A stretch of DNA of 64,000 nucleotides from Kibdelosporangium persicum (GCF_013280595.1 NZ_JAAATY010000005.1:62001-126000), one strand, 5' to 3'; counted from the stretch's first letter, positions 16,512-24,970 are shown. Numbers and translations: made by a program. Notes: generated by a model from the sequence alone, not told the origin.

Positions 16512-18377
16512 ATGCAGCCGTTGCGTTCTGGAGATCCGGAGCGAATCGGGCCTTATCGCCTGGTGGCGTCGCTCGGTCAAGGCGGCATGGGCCGGGTTTT
16601 TCTTGGCGCGGCGCCTGACGGACGGCTCGTCGCGGTGAAACAGGTTCATCCCGAACTGGCCCGTGACGACGAGTTCCGTGCGCGCTTCCGGCAGGAGGTG
16701 GAGGTTTCCCGCCGGGTGTCGGGCGCGTACACCGCCGCGATCGTGGGCGCCGACCCGGAGGCGGATGAGCCTTGGCTCGCCTCGGTCTTCATGACCGGCC
16801 CGTCGCTGCGGCAGGCGATCGACGAGACAGGGCCGTTACCGGAGCACGCCGTGCTGCTTCTCGCCGCCGGGCTCGCGTCGGCGTTGCGGGCCATCCACGG
16901 GTCGGGGCTCGTGCACCGCGATCTCAAACCCGGGAACGTGCTGCTCACCGCCGACGGCCCGAAGGTGATCGACTTCGGGATCGCCAGGGCCCTGGCGGGC
17001 GGTCCCGACCTGACGAGCACCGGCTCCGTGGTCGGGTCGCCCGCGTTCATGTCGCCCGAGCAGGCCGAGGGAAGGGAACTGGGACCGGCAAGCGACATCT
17101 TCTCCTTCGGGTCAATGCTTGTCGCCGCCGCTGCGGGACACGGGCCGTTCAGCGGCGACTCCACTCCCCAGACGCTTTACAACGTCGTGCACACCGCGCC
17201 GAACCTCGCACTCGTCCCGCCCCGTATCCACCAACTGGTCGAGCCATGCCTGAGCAAGGATCCCCGGCAGCGCCCCACGGCGGCGCAAGTGCTCGACCAA
17301 CTCGACACATCTGGCGCCGTCACCTGGTCAGCACCGGTGAACGGTCTGATCACGCGGCAACATGAACAGGTACGCACCGCTCTGGCATGGCCTGCCCGTA
17401 CTCCTCCAGCGCCGCAGCCCAAGCCACGTCGCCGGCGGTGGACGGCGGTTCTGGCGTCGGCCATGGTGATCGTGACGGCGTTGCTCGCCGTCACCGCGGT
17501 TCACCTCTCGGACCAAGGGGATGGTGATCGATCCGTTCCGGTGGCGGCCCAGCCGGTTTTGACCGTCGCGGAAGCGCTGACCACGGACACGTTGCGCCGG
17601 GTCGACCCTTGTGCGTTGGTCAACGACATCACGGGTGTGGCCACGGGCAGTACCCGAGACCTGATCTCCGGTCCTCAACGGCCCGGCGATTCCACCGCAA
17701 CCGCCCAGGGCACCATGTGCGCGGCCCGGAACGCGGACCAGGTCACGGTCTTCCTGTTCGTCGGCAGGGAAATGATGTACTCCGCTGAGACCACCGTCGC
17801 ATCCGACGGTATCGTGACCTTCAACCCCACCCCTTCCTACTGCGTGGCCATGATGCCGTTGACGAACCGGCCGGCACTCGGCCTGAGCGCCGAGATCCGC
17901 GAACCCGCCGAGGGTTCCTGCGAAGTGGCGCGGACAGCGTTGCGGGAGGCCATCACTCGAATCCGTACTGGTGGATTCCGCTACAACCTGAAGCCCGGCT
18001 CCCTGCTGACGAAGGACGCCTGCACGTTCCTCGACTCCGCCACCGTGGAGCGGACCGCTGGGCCGATCACGTGGAGCGGCCTCGCCGAACTGCGCATCTG
18101 CGGGTGGCTGGCCACCGACACCGTCAAGGTCCAGATCGGTCCTGGCGTACCCGCGCAGGACGTCACCACGAACCTCGGCGAGCAGATCGAACTCGATGGC
18201 CGTACCGTCTACCGCAAAGCCGAGCCGGCATCACCCGGCGAGGATCTGTGTACCGTCACTTTTCGCCATCACACCGGAGAGGAGGTCGCGGTCGCTTACC
18301 GGCGGGTTTCCCCTCGCTCCGCCGACACGTGCGACCGTGCGACCGACCTGGCGCGCGTCGCGTTCAGCCGCACGTAG
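16512..18377 (+). CDS. membrane-anchored Ser/Thr protein kinase (second of the pair)
   Basis: The 621-residue paralogue of the upstream kinase starts at ATG 16512 behind a GGAG, 11 bases past that gene's stop. Glycine loop LGQGGMGRVFLG, Lys43, HRDLKPGN, DFGIARAL and SPAFMSPEQAEG are intact, so it should be active. A membrane segment with AVLASAMVIVTALLAVTAVH lies near residue 320. The outer domain again carries two cysteine lobes (VDPCALVND ... GTMCAARN; KDACTFLDS ... LRICGWLA). The matching architecture and adjacency point to gene duplication and shared expression. Confidence 0.9.
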   Translation: MQPLRSGDPERIGPYRLVASLGQGGMGRVFLGAAPDGRLVAVKQVHPELARDDEFRARFRQEVEVSRRVSGAYTAAIVGADPEADEPWLASVFMTGPSLRQAIDETGPLPEHAVLLLAAGLASALRAIHGSGLVHRDLKPGNVLLTADGPKVIDFGIARALAGGPDLTSTGSVVGSPAFMSPEQAEGRELGPASDIFSFGSMLVAAAAGHGPFSGDSTPQTLYNVVHTAPNLALVPPRIHQLVEPCLSKDPRQRPTAAQVLDQLDTSGAVTWSAPVNGLITRQHEQVRTALAWPARTPPAPQPKPRRRRWTAVLASAMVIVTALLAVTAVHLSDQGDGDRSVPVAAQPVLTVAEALTTDTLRRVDPCALVNDITGVATGSTRDLISGPQRPGDSTATAQGTMCAARNADQVTVFLFVGREMMYSAETTVASDGIVTFNPTPSYCVAMMPLTNRPALGLSAEIREPAEGSCEVARTALREAITRIRTGGFRYNLKPGSLLTKDACTFLDSATVERTAGPITWSGLAELRICGWLATDTVKVQIGPGVPAQDVTTNLGEQIELDGRTVYRKAEPASPGEDLCTVTFRHHTGEEVAVAYRRVSPRSADTCDRATDLARVAFSRT

Positions 18378-18651
18378 TGGTGCTTTCTGAGGCGTCGGGT
18401 CCGAGGTCCGGCTTGCCTCCGCTGTGGACGGGCAGTTCGCTCGATCGGATGACCAGGCTCGGGTGAGTTGTCCACGACCGGGCAACGGAGCCCACGTGAG
18501 CGATTACCGCTGCCAGCGAACTCGCTGACGCGGTGTTGATGGCGCCTGCGCCCCCACGAGCCGCACGGGACGTGCTGGATGTTCGCGCGGTGCCGCCTTC
18601 CTTGGTGGCCTCTGTGTCAAGACCTGTTACTCTGTGTACGCCCCAGCGCTC
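18378..18651. other. intergenic stretch without a recognisable gene
   Basis: Between the second kinase and the AcnR-like gene no frame on either strand shows family resemblance. A TTACTCTGTGTACG stretch near 18628 may belong to the promoter of the regulator. Confidence 0.4.
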
Positions 18652-18673
18652 GCAATCCGTACGTACGGATTGC
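18652..18673. promoter_or_regulatory. perfect 22-bp palindrome, likely operator of the AcnR-like regulator
   Basis: Half-site GCAATCCGTAC is followed directly by its complement with no spacer. It ends 32 bases before the ATG of the TetR-type gene at 18706, where an autoregulatory operator would stand. AGTACGTGGGACG just downstream repeats part of the core. Confidence 0.65.
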
Positions 18674-18705
18674 AATAGTCGCCCAGTACGTGGGACGATT
18701 CTTCG

Positions 18706-19305
18706 ATGCCACGGGTCAGCCAGGACCATCTCGACGCCCGGCGCCGCCAAATTCTGGACGGTGCCCGGACTTGTTTCGCACGCTTCGGTTACGAAGGCGC
18801 CACCGTACGCAGGCTCGAGGAGGCCACCGGCCTGTCGCGAGGCGCGATCTTCCACCACTTCCGGGACAAGGAGTCGCTGTTCCTGGCGCTGGCCGAGGAC
18901 GAGGCGCGCCGGATGGCCGACGTGGTGGCCGAGCAGGGTCTCGTTCAGGTGATGCGTAACCTGCTGGCCGCGCCCGCAGGCCAGGATCACCCGGCCGACT
19001 GGCTCGGTACCCGGCTGGAGGTGTCCCGGCGGCTGCGCACCGACCCGGAGTTCCGCGGCCGGTGGGCCGAGCGGTCCGAGGCGCTGACCGAGGCGACGCG
19101 TCAGCGTCTGCAGCGCCAGCGGGAGGCCGGCAACCTGCGTGACGACGTGGATGTCAAGGTGCTGACGGCGTTCCTGGAGCTGGTGCTCGAAGGGCTCGTC
19201 TCGCACCTCGCGATGGGGCTGCCGGCCGACGACCTGGAGCCGGTGCTCGACCTGGTCGAGGAGAGCGTGCGGCGGCACCGGCGCGGCGCCGAGATCAGCG
19301 ACTGA
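18706..19305 (+). CDS. acnR: TetR-family repressor, AcnR-like
   Basis: The 199-residue protein closely follows AcnR of Corynebacterium, the repressor of aconitase. Shared segments include ILDGARTCFARFGYEGATVR, RLEEATGLSRGAIFHHF, DKESLFLALAEDEARRMADV and VLDLVEESVRR. AcnR ties aconitase and TCA flux to citrate and iron state. In many actinobacteria acnR lies directly downstream of the aconitase gene; here the upstream neighbours are Ser/Thr kinases and no aconitase is in the window. Orthology therefore rests on sequence alone. A 22-bp palindrome lies in front of it. Confidence 0.72.
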   Translation: MPRVSQDHLDARRRQILDGARTCFARFGYEGATVRRLEEATGLSRGAIFHHFRDKESLFLALAEDEARRMADVVAEQGLVQVMRNLLAAPAGQDHPADWLGTRLEVSRRLRTDPEFRGRWAERSEALTEATRQRLQRQREAGNLRDDVDVKVLTAFLELVLEGLVSHLAMGLPADDLEPVLDLVEESVRRHRRGAEISD

Positions 19306-19316
19306 CCATCGAGGAC

Positions 19317-20252
19317 ATGACACATACCATGCTGACCGACGAACAAGTAGCTGCCCGCACGGACCGTGCGCGGGAGGCCGCAGCCGCCGCGGGGCGCGAT
19401 CTCGGGCTCACGGTCACCGAGCCGCACGTCCTCTACAGCGTTTTCTCCGTCATCGTGCACCTGGCGCCGTCACCGGTGGTCGCCCGCGTGCCGACGGTAC
19501 TTCCGCCGTGGTCGACGCCGGAGATCCAGGCAGCAGACCAGAAGCGGGAGCTGGCTGTCGCGGGTTGGCTGGCCGACCAAGGACATCCCGTCGTCGCGCC
19601 GAGCCCGCTCGTGCCGCGTGAACCCGTCCGTCGTGACGGGTTCTCCATGACGTTCTGGCAGTACGTCGAACAGGTCGAAGGTGCCCAGACGAGCCCGGAG
19701 CGAGCCGCGGGGCTCGCTGCCGGCCTGCACAGGGCGCTCCGGGACTATCCCGGCGAGCTGCCGTTCCTGGGCTCGTTCGACCCGTTCTTCGACAAGTCGT
19801 TCGAGTTCCTCGCCGACCGCCCGGATCTGGTCTCCCCCGCGGACGTCGACCGCGCGGTGCGCGAGTGGCAGGCGGTGCGGCCCCTGGTGGCGAGCGAAAC
19901 CGCGTTCACCACGGCGTTCCCCCATGTCGGCGTCCAGGCCATCCACGGCGACTCGCCGCTCTACAACCTGATCGCCACACCGCGGGGCGAACTGTGCTCG
20001 GACTTCGAACTGGTCACGCGCGGCCCGGTCGAGTGGGACCTGTCGTTCGCGGGTCCTGAAGGCGAGAAGGCGTACGACGAGGTCGCGCCGAAGCCGCTGA
20101 ACGAGCGCGTCCTGCGGCTGATGGAGGGCATCCGCATGCTGCAAGTGGTCGCCTGTCACGCGCAGGTGCCGGACATGCCGTCGCTCGGCGAGGGCATGAA
20201 ACCGGCGATCGAGGCCTGGCGCGCGATGCCGCCGCTCACCGACCTGCTCTGA
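19317..20252 (+). CDS. aminoglycoside-phosphotransferase-fold kinase
   Basis: The 311-residue APH-like protein has the catalytic segment AIHGDSPLYNLI (H-G-D-x4-N) near residue 210. The metal-binding DFE-type segment CSDFELVTRGPVEWDLSFAG follows, where many relatives have D-x-D. The family phosphorylates aminoglycosides, homoserine, choline or similar hydroxyl substrates; nothing here says which. The start ATG 19317 has a near GAGG; ATG 19329 is an alternative. It lies 11 bases after acnR and may be co-transcribed, though a functional tie is not obvious. Confidence 0.75.
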   Translation: MTHTMLTDEQVAARTDRAREAAAAAGRDLGLTVTEPHVLYSVFSVIVHLAPSPVVARVPTVLPPWSTPEIQAADQKRELAVAGWLADQGHPVVAPSPLVPREPVRRDGFSMTFWQYVEQVEGAQTSPERAAGLAAGLHRALRDYPGELPFLGSFDPFFDKSFEFLADRPDLVSPADVDRAVREWQAVRPLVASETAFTTAFPHVGVQAIHGDSPLYNLIATPRGELCSDFELVTRGPVEWDLSFAGPEGEKAYDEVAPKPLNERVLRLMEGIRMLQVVACHAQVPDMPSLGEGMKPAIEAWRAMPPLTDLL

Positions 20253-20257
20253 GGTGC

Positions 20258-20277
20258 CCGTCATCGGCGGATGACGG
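20258..20277 (+). terminator. short hairpin after the APH-like gene
   Basis: CCGTCATC (20258-20265) and GATGACGG (20270-20277) pair perfectly around GGCG, starting five bases after the stop codon. Confidence 0.6.
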
Positions 20278-20355
20278 AACTGAGACGCGTCACGAGTCAT
20301 CGTCGAGCTTGCCCGCGAACGAATCCGGCAGATTCTCGGCGGCGGAGGAGACGCG

Positions 20356-20577
20356 ATGAACGAGATGACGAAGCGGTTCTACCAGCACCCTGAGCCCGGC
20401 GCACCGGACGAGGCAGTCGCCGAGTGGTACCGGGCGAAAGGCCGGATGCACGAACGGCTCGCCGAATGCGACGGTCACGACGCAGCACAAGAACGCGCGT
20501 ATGCCGCTGCGAGCTATGAGCATGCGCGCACACTGGAGCTGCGCGCCGCCTCGTACGACACCGGCCAAGCAGCGTGA
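20356..20577 (+). CDS. small hypothetical protein
   Basis: The 73-residue product is mostly charged helix (EWYRAKGRMHERLAECDG, ERAYAAASYEHARTLELR), soluble and without a signal. GGAGG stands seven bases before ATG 20356, which supports translation. I do not recognise a family. It lies alone between a terminator hairpin and the MFS gene. Confidence 0.55.
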   Translation: MNEMTKRFYQHPEPGAPDEAVAEWYRAKGRMHERLAECDGHDAAQERAYAAASYEHARTLELRAASYDTGQAA

Positions 20578-20663
20578 GCCCGTCGGGCCGGGAATCCACG
20601 CGGAAAAGAGATCTCGGTCCCAACCGCGGCGGCAATCGATTGCCTGTGACGTAGCGTCGGCGT

Positions 20664-21803
20664 ATGCGGGCGATCAGGCTGTTGCAGCTCACAACGTTTG
20701 TGAGCACGCTCGACCGGTTCGTGATGCCGCCGATGCTGATCTCCATCGCCGCCGATCTGGCTGCCCCACTGTCCGAAGTGGTCCGTGCGGCCAGCGTCTA
20801 CTTCCTGGTCTACGGGTTGATGCAACTGGTGTGGGGCACGGTGTCGGACGCGCTGGGCCTGGTCAGGACGATGCGGCTGACGTTGCTCGCCGCGGCGGTC
20901 GCCACGATCGCCGCGGCTTTTGCCGGCGACCCGCTTTGGCTGGCCATCACCCGAGGACTGGCGGGCGGGTTCTTCGGCGCCGCCTATCCGGCGAGCCTGG
21001 TCTACGTCGGCGACACGGTTCCCGCGAAGGAACGGCAACCCGAGATCACCCGCCTGATGGTCGGTACAGCGATGGGCATCGGGTTGGCGTCCATCGGCGC
21101 CGGCGTGACCGCTCAGCTGCTGTCATGGCGTGCGGCCTTCATCGCGACGGGCGTCGTATCGATCGTTCTGGCCGTATATCTGCGTAACCTGCCGCAGCCG
21201 CCGATGACGCGTAAAGGCAGCAACGTCGTCAAGGCCATCGCGTCCGTGGGCCGGACCAAGGCCGCCCTTTTTGTCCTTCTCATGGCATTCACCGAAGGCG
21301 TTGTGCTGCTGGGTGTTCTGACGTTGCTGCCGCCCGCGGTCGAGCAATCCGGGGCGACGCCGACAACCGCCGGGGCTGTCACAGCGGTCTACGGGCTCGC
21401 CGTGTTCCTGATGACGCGAGTGGTGCTGACGCTGACCAAGCGGCTGCACCCGTCCAGGCTCATCGCGATCGGCGCGGGCGCCGCCGTCATCGCGAGCGCT
21501 CTGCTCGCCATCGGCCAGACTCCCCTGATCACCATCGGCGCCGCCGTCATGCTGGGCCTCGCGTGGACCGCGATGCACTCGTCGATCCAGACGTGGGCGA
21601 CCGAGGTGGTCCCGGACGCCCGCGCCACCATGATCTCGCTGTTCGCCACCGCACTGTTCGCGGGCAGTGCGGTGGCGGCCGCGGCGGTCGCCGGGCTGGC
21701 CGAAGCGGGCGCCTACGGCACGATCTTCTTCATCGCCGGCACGCTCACCATCCCCTTGGGACTGTTCGCGACGGTGGGCCGCGCTAGGTGGCGCGAACCT
21801 TGA
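20664..21803 (+). CDS. major facilitator superfamily transporter
   Basis: The 379-residue protein consists almost entirely of membrane helices (about 11-12). It has the MFS loop 2-3 signature GTVSDALGLVRTM and the second-half repeat beginning after TRKGSNVVKAIASVG. It is probably a drug or metabolite exporter; the substrate is unknown. The ATG lacks a Shine-Dalgarno and follows TAGCGT by seven bases, so the message may be leaderless. The 3' end overlaps the convergent P450 gene by 20 bases. Confidence 0.85.
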   Translation: MRAIRLLQLTTFVSTLDRFVMPPMLISIAADLAAPLSEVVRAASVYFLVYGLMQLVWGTVSDALGLVRTMRLTLLAAAVATIAAAFAGDPLWLAITRGLAGGFFGAAYPASLVYVGDTVPAKERQPEITRLMVGTAMGIGLASIGAGVTAQLLSWRAAFIATGVVSIVLAVYLRNLPQPPMTRKGSNVVKAIASVGRTKAALFVLLMAFTEGVVLLGVLTLLPPAVEQSGATPTTAGAVTAVYGLAVFLMTRVVLTLTKRLHPSRLIAIGAGAAVIASALLAIGQTPLITIGAAVMLGLAWTAMHSSIQTWATEVVPDARATMISLFATALFAGSAVAAAAVAGLAEAGAYGTIFFIAGTLTIPLGLFATVGRARWREP

Positions 21804-23007
21804 CCGGCAGCGTGGTCAGGCCACGCAGGTTGATCCGGTTGTTCCACCGCACGTCCCCGTCCAGCGTCAGCTCGGGGAACCGTCGCACCAGGCGGCCGAT
21901 CGCGATCTGACCTTCCAGCCGCGCGAGCGCCGCGCCGAGGCAGTGGTGCGGTCCGCCGCCGAACGACAGGTGGTGCCGTGCTTCCTTGCGGTCCAGCCGC
22001 AACTTGTGCGCGTCCGGGCCGAACACGCGCTCGTCCCGGTTGGCCGATGCCAAGCAGGCGAGCACGAACGAGCCCACCGGGATCTCGGCGTCTCCGACGG
22101 TGTACGGCGTGATCGTGATCCTTCTTGTCTGCTGCACCGGGGAGTCGTAGCGCAGGAACTCCTCCACCGCGTTCGCGGCCAGGTCCGGTTGCTCGTGCAG
22201 CAGCGCGAGCTGGTCAGGGTTATGCAACAGGGCCAGAGTCCCGTTGGCGATCAGGTTGACCGTCGTCTCGTGGCCCGCCACGTACAGCAGGATCACCTGG
22301 GCGACCAGTTCGTCCTCGTTGAGGACCTGGCCCTCGTGCTCGGCCGTGATCAACGCGGTCAGCAGGTCGTCCGCCGGATTCGCCCGCTTCCACGCCACCA
22401 GTTCCTTGGTCAGCACGGTCAGCTCGGCATTGGCGTCCGCGATCGCCCGTGCGGTCTCCTCATCGGTGACCACTTCGAGCGATCGCACCAGAGTGCCCGA
22501 GAGATCACGAATCCGGGTGCTGTCGACCGTCGGCAGCCCCAGCATCTCCGAGATCACCGCGAACGGCAGCGGGAACGCCAGCTGCTCGACCAGGTTCGTG
22601 CTGCCCTGTTCGGCCATCTCGTCGAGCGCCGCGTCGACCAACGCGGTGATCCGCGGTGCCAGCGCCGAGATCGCGCGTCGGGTGAACACCTTCGTCACCA
22701 GCGCACGCAGCCTGGTGTGGTCCGGTGGGTCACGGTCGAGCATGGAGGCGGTCAGCACGCTGACCTGGTCGCCCGCCGTGACCGCGTCGACCTGCTGTCG
22801 CACCGGGCCGTCGGCCATGTTGCGGATCTCCACCGACTGCCCGGCCCGCAGCAGGGCGAGCACGTCGTCGTACCGGCTCAGGAACCAGAACCCCAAGGGG
22901 TGATCCTGCACCGGGTGTTCCTCGGCCAGCTGCTTGTAATGCGGGTACGGGTCGTCGAAAAACCCAGGTGAGAACGGGTTGAACCACACCCTCTCCGGCT
23001 CGGACAC
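21784..23007 (-). CDS. cytochrome P450 (first)
   Basis: This 407-residue bacterial P450 has the oxygen-activation helix LLYVAGHETTVN, ExxR in VEEFLRYDSP and the haem-thiolate loop FGGGPHHCLGAALARLE. There is no membrane anchor, so it needs separate ferredoxin and reductase partners, none of which are nearby. I set the start at GTG 23007 because GGGAGGGG lies just upstream and the translation VSEPERVWFNPFSPGFFDDP starts like its relatives; the longer open frame upstream crosses the operator. The divergent TetR gene at 23067 is the likely regulator. Confidence 0.88.
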   Translation of the reverse strand: MSEPERVWFNPFSPGFFDDPYPHYKQLAEEHPVQDHPLGFWFLSRYDDVLALLRAGQSVEIRNMADGPVRQQVDAVTAGDQVSVLTASMLDRDPPDHTRLRALVTKVFTRRAISALAPRITALVDAALDEMAEQGSTNLVEQLAFPLPFAVISEMLGLPTVDSTRIRDLSGTLVRSLEVVTDEETARAIADANAELTVLTKELVAWKRANPADDLLTALITAEHEGQVLNEDELVAQVILLYVAGHETTVNLIANGTLALLHNPDQLALLHEQPDLAANAVEEFLRYDSPVQQTRRITITPYTVGDAEIPVGSFVLACLASANRDERVFGPDAHKLRLDRKEARHHLSFGGGPHHCLGAALARLEGQIAIGRLVRRFPELTLDGDVRWNNRINLRGLTTLPVKVRAT

Positions 23008-23035
23008 ATCCCCTCCCACATACGCTGTGTCTGTC

Positions 23036-23060
23036 ACATACACAATGTATGTCCTATGCT
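23036..23060. promoter_or_regulatory. TetR operator and -10 box between P450 and TetR genes
   Basis: ACATAC (23036-23041) and GTATGT (23047-23052) form a perfect inverted repeat around ACAAT. TATGCT at 23055-23060 is a good -10 box, with TGTCAC at 23032-23037 as -35, and the TetR ATG follows six bases later. A repressor bound here would cover the -35/-10 spacer of its own promoter and the upstream region of the P450. A related half-site CACATACG lies at about 23017. Confidence 0.65.
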
Positions 23061-23066
23061 GTGAGT

Positions 23067-23690
23067 ATGTCCACGGTTGCGAGCCGGCGCGAGCAGTACT
23101 CACAGGCCACCAGGGCGGCACTGCTGGCCGCGGCCACCCGCCGGTTCGCCGAACAGGGATTCGCCGGAACCGCGCTCGAGGACATCGCCGCGGACATCCA
23201 GGCCACGCGCGGCGCCATCTACCACCACTTCGCCAACAAGACCGCCTTGTTCCAGGCGGTCTTCGAGGAGTTGGAGCACGACGCGCTCGAGCAGTCCGCG
23301 GCGGCCGCGGCACGGGGGAAAGACCCGTGGGAGGCGGCGTTCCTCGCACTGGACGTGTTTCTGGAGCGGTGCTGCGACCCGGTCTACGGCAAGATCGTCT
23401 GGCAGGAAGGGCCGATCGCGTTCGGCTGGCCGCAGTGGCTCGCGGCCGAGGAAGCGTTGGCGTACGGCTTCATCCAGCGGCTGCTGAGCGATCTGATGGA
23501 GACGGGCCAGTTGGAGCGGCAGCCGTTGCAGACCACGACCCGGCTGGTCTTCGGCATGCTCAACGCGGCCGGGATGACACTGGCCGACGCGCCGGAACCG
23601 GCGAAACCACAGCTGAAGACCGAGTACCTGACCATGATCGGGCGGATGGCGTCGGCGTTGAGACCGCAGCCGAGCCCGGCATTCGAGTGA
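23067..23690 (+). CDS. TetR-family regulator, divergent from P450
   Basis: The protein starts at ATG 23067 (MSTVASRREQ). An HTH follows in RFAEQGFAGTALEDIAADIQ and TRGAIYHHFANKTALFQAVF, then a helical ligand domain with a WPQWLAAEEALAYGF stretch. At 207 residues it is normal length. An earlier in-frame ATG at 23049 lies inside the operator and -10 region and is rejected. The perfect palindrome in front supports autoregulation and control of the P450. Confidence 0.88.
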   Translation: MSTVASRREQYSQATRAALLAAATRRFAEQGFAGTALEDIAADIQATRGAIYHHFANKTALFQAVFEELEHDALEQSAAAAARGKDPWEAAFLALDVFLERCCDPVYGKIVWQEGPIAFGWPQWLAAEEALAYGFIQRLLSDLMETGQLERQPLQTTTRLVFGMLNAAGMTLADAPEPAKPQLKTEYLTMIGRMASALRPQPSPAFE

Positions 23691-23701
23691 ACCGGCACTC
23701 C

Positions 23702-23730
23702 TGACGGCAGGCGGCTCCGAATAGCCGTCA
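23702..23730 (+). terminator. hairpin after the TetR gene
   Basis: TGACGGC (23702-23708) pairs with GCCGTCA (23724-23730) shortly after the TetR stop, which makes a start of the next gene at 23730 less likely. Confidence 0.4.
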
Positions 23731-23807
23731 TGACGGTTCATCACCCCGAATGCGCCCGGCACACGCACTGCGCGGAAACCGCGACGGGACGGGCCACAAT
23801 CCCGGCC

Positions 23808-24497
23808 ATGCGCGGCGACCGATTACCGACCCGCCCGGTGACGGTGGTGCTCGCCGACCAAGAGCCCATCCTGTCCACTCTGCCCGCTCTGTCCACTTCG
23901 GACGGGATTGCGGTGGTCGGCAGCGCCGCGACCGGTCCGCAGGCGCTCGACGCCGTCCTGCGGCACCGCCCCGACGTGCTGGTCCTCGAACCGCATGACG
24001 CGGGCATGAACACCATTCGCGACGTGGTCCGTGCCGCACCGCAGACCGCTGTCCTGGTCGTCTCCAGGCTCGACGACGACGCCTCGATCCGCACCGCCGT
24101 ACAGGCAGGCGCCCGTGGTTATCTGGTCAAAGGCGCTGAGAAGGCGAGTATCGCGCCGGCTATCCGTGGCGTGGCCGCAGGCGAGGTGATCTTCGGTGCC
24201 GGGATCGCCTCACGGATCGGCAGGTTGCTCAGTACGGACGACGAGCTGACCGCCAGGGAACACCAGATCCTGAACATGTTGCGCGACGGGCTGTCCACCT
24301 CGGCGATCGCCCACCGACTGCGTCTCGCGCCCAAGACCGTGCGCAACAACCTGTCGTCGATCTACGCCAAACTCAGGGTTTCCGGCCGCGCCGAAGCCAT
24401 CGGCGCTTCTCAGGCCGCCGCTCGACCGGCTCCGGCTTCGGCCGGTTCGCCCGCCACTGTGCGACGACCTCGTCCGCGTCCACTCGTCCGACCCTGA
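23808..24497 (+). CDS. NarL/LuxR-type response regulator with a Glu in place of the phospho-Asp
   Basis: A receiver-like domain (VTVVLADQEPILSTL ... GARGYLVKG) is followed by a LuxR helix-turn-helix (ELTAREHQILNMLRDGLSTS, HRLRLAPKTVRNNLSSIYAK). Where the receiver should have the phosphoacceptor aspartate (usually in V-L-M-D-x-x-M-P-G), it reads LVLEPHDAGMN. The acceptor is thus Glu, a change often associated with phosphorylation-independent receivers. I chose ATG 23808 because homology begins right after it; ATG 23730 is possible. No histidine kinase is adjacent. The 3' end overlaps the convergent DUF1992 gene by 125 bases. Confidence 0.78.
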   Translation: MRGDRLPTRPVTVVLADQEPILSTLPALSTSDGIAVVGSAATGPQALDAVLRHRPDVLVLEPHDAGMNTIRDVVRAAPQTAVLVVSRLDDDASIRTAVQAGARGYLVKGAEKASIAPAIRGVAAGEVIFGAGIASRIGRLLSTDDELTAREHQILNMLRDGLSTSAIAHRLRLAPKTVRNNLSSIYAKLRVSGRAEAIGASQAAARPAPASAGSPATVRRPRPRPLVRP

Positions 24498-24843
24498 GGA
24501 TGAACGGGCCGGACGGCGCCCGCAGCCACGCGACGATCTCCGCGTTCAGGTCGGCCACCAGTTCACGGACTTCCCGTTCCGACCGCAGATCGCGCACGGT
24601 CTCCGGCAGCCGCTCGATCTGTCTGCGCAGCCGCAACGGCGTGGGCAGCATCGTCTCGGCGGTGAGCCCCTCACGTTTCAGGTAACTCTTGATCCACCAG
24701 TCCTCTTCGTACGGTTTCCCCGCGCCCGGCAACGGTTTCCCCATACCGGGCAGGTTGTCGAAGTCGCCTCGTTCCCGCGCCGCCCGGACCTGCCGGTCGA
24801 CCCACGTCTCGAAGGAGATGCCGGACGGCTTGCGTTCGGTCAT
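24373..24843 (-). CDS. DUF1992 (DnaJ-homologue subfamily C member 28-like) protein
   Basis: The 156-residue protein begins with the conserved DUF1992 block: SFETWVDRQVRAARERGDFD, NLPGMGKPLPG and DWWIKSYLKREGL. The C-terminal half is charged helix ending in a basic tail. The family is widespread and uncharacterised; the only clue is its occurrence in a eukaryotic DnaJ relative. Its last 125 bases are antisense to the end of the LuxR-type gene. Confidence 0.85.
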   Translation of the reverse strand: MTERKPSGISFETWVDRQVRAARERGDFDNLPGMGKPLPGAGKPYEEDWWIKSYLKREGLTAETMLPTPLRLRRQIERLPETVRDLRSEREVRELVADLNAEIVAWLRAPSGPFILRVGRVDADEVVAQWRANRPKPEPVERRPEKRRWLRRGRKP

Positions 24844-24922
24844 ACCCCCATGTTACGGACGGAACTTGTCGTCGATGTCCGGCAGCCAGAACGCCGTTTC
24901 CAACGTGCGCAGACAGGTCCAG

Positions 24923-24970
24923 CCTCGTGAGTGTTTATCCGGGTTCTAACCCCGATAAACACTCACGAGG
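24923..24970. repeat. hairpin repeat element, copy A
   Basis: CCTCGTGAGTGTTTATC (24923-24939) pairs exactly with 24954-24970. Inside it GGGTT/AACCC pairs again, leaving one C-C mismatch and a two-base loop, so the whole 48 bases form a near-perfect stem. A close relative stands at 60816-60867. It covers the 3' end of the histidine kinase gene and supplies its stop codon; it probably also ends transcription. Confidence 0.75.

Noticed and set aside
18378-18651. Minus-strand frame with LAAVIAHVGSVARSWTTHPSLV considered as a regulator fragment
   Set aside because: It has no convincing family pattern and is continuous with an antisense shadow of the AcnR-like gene.
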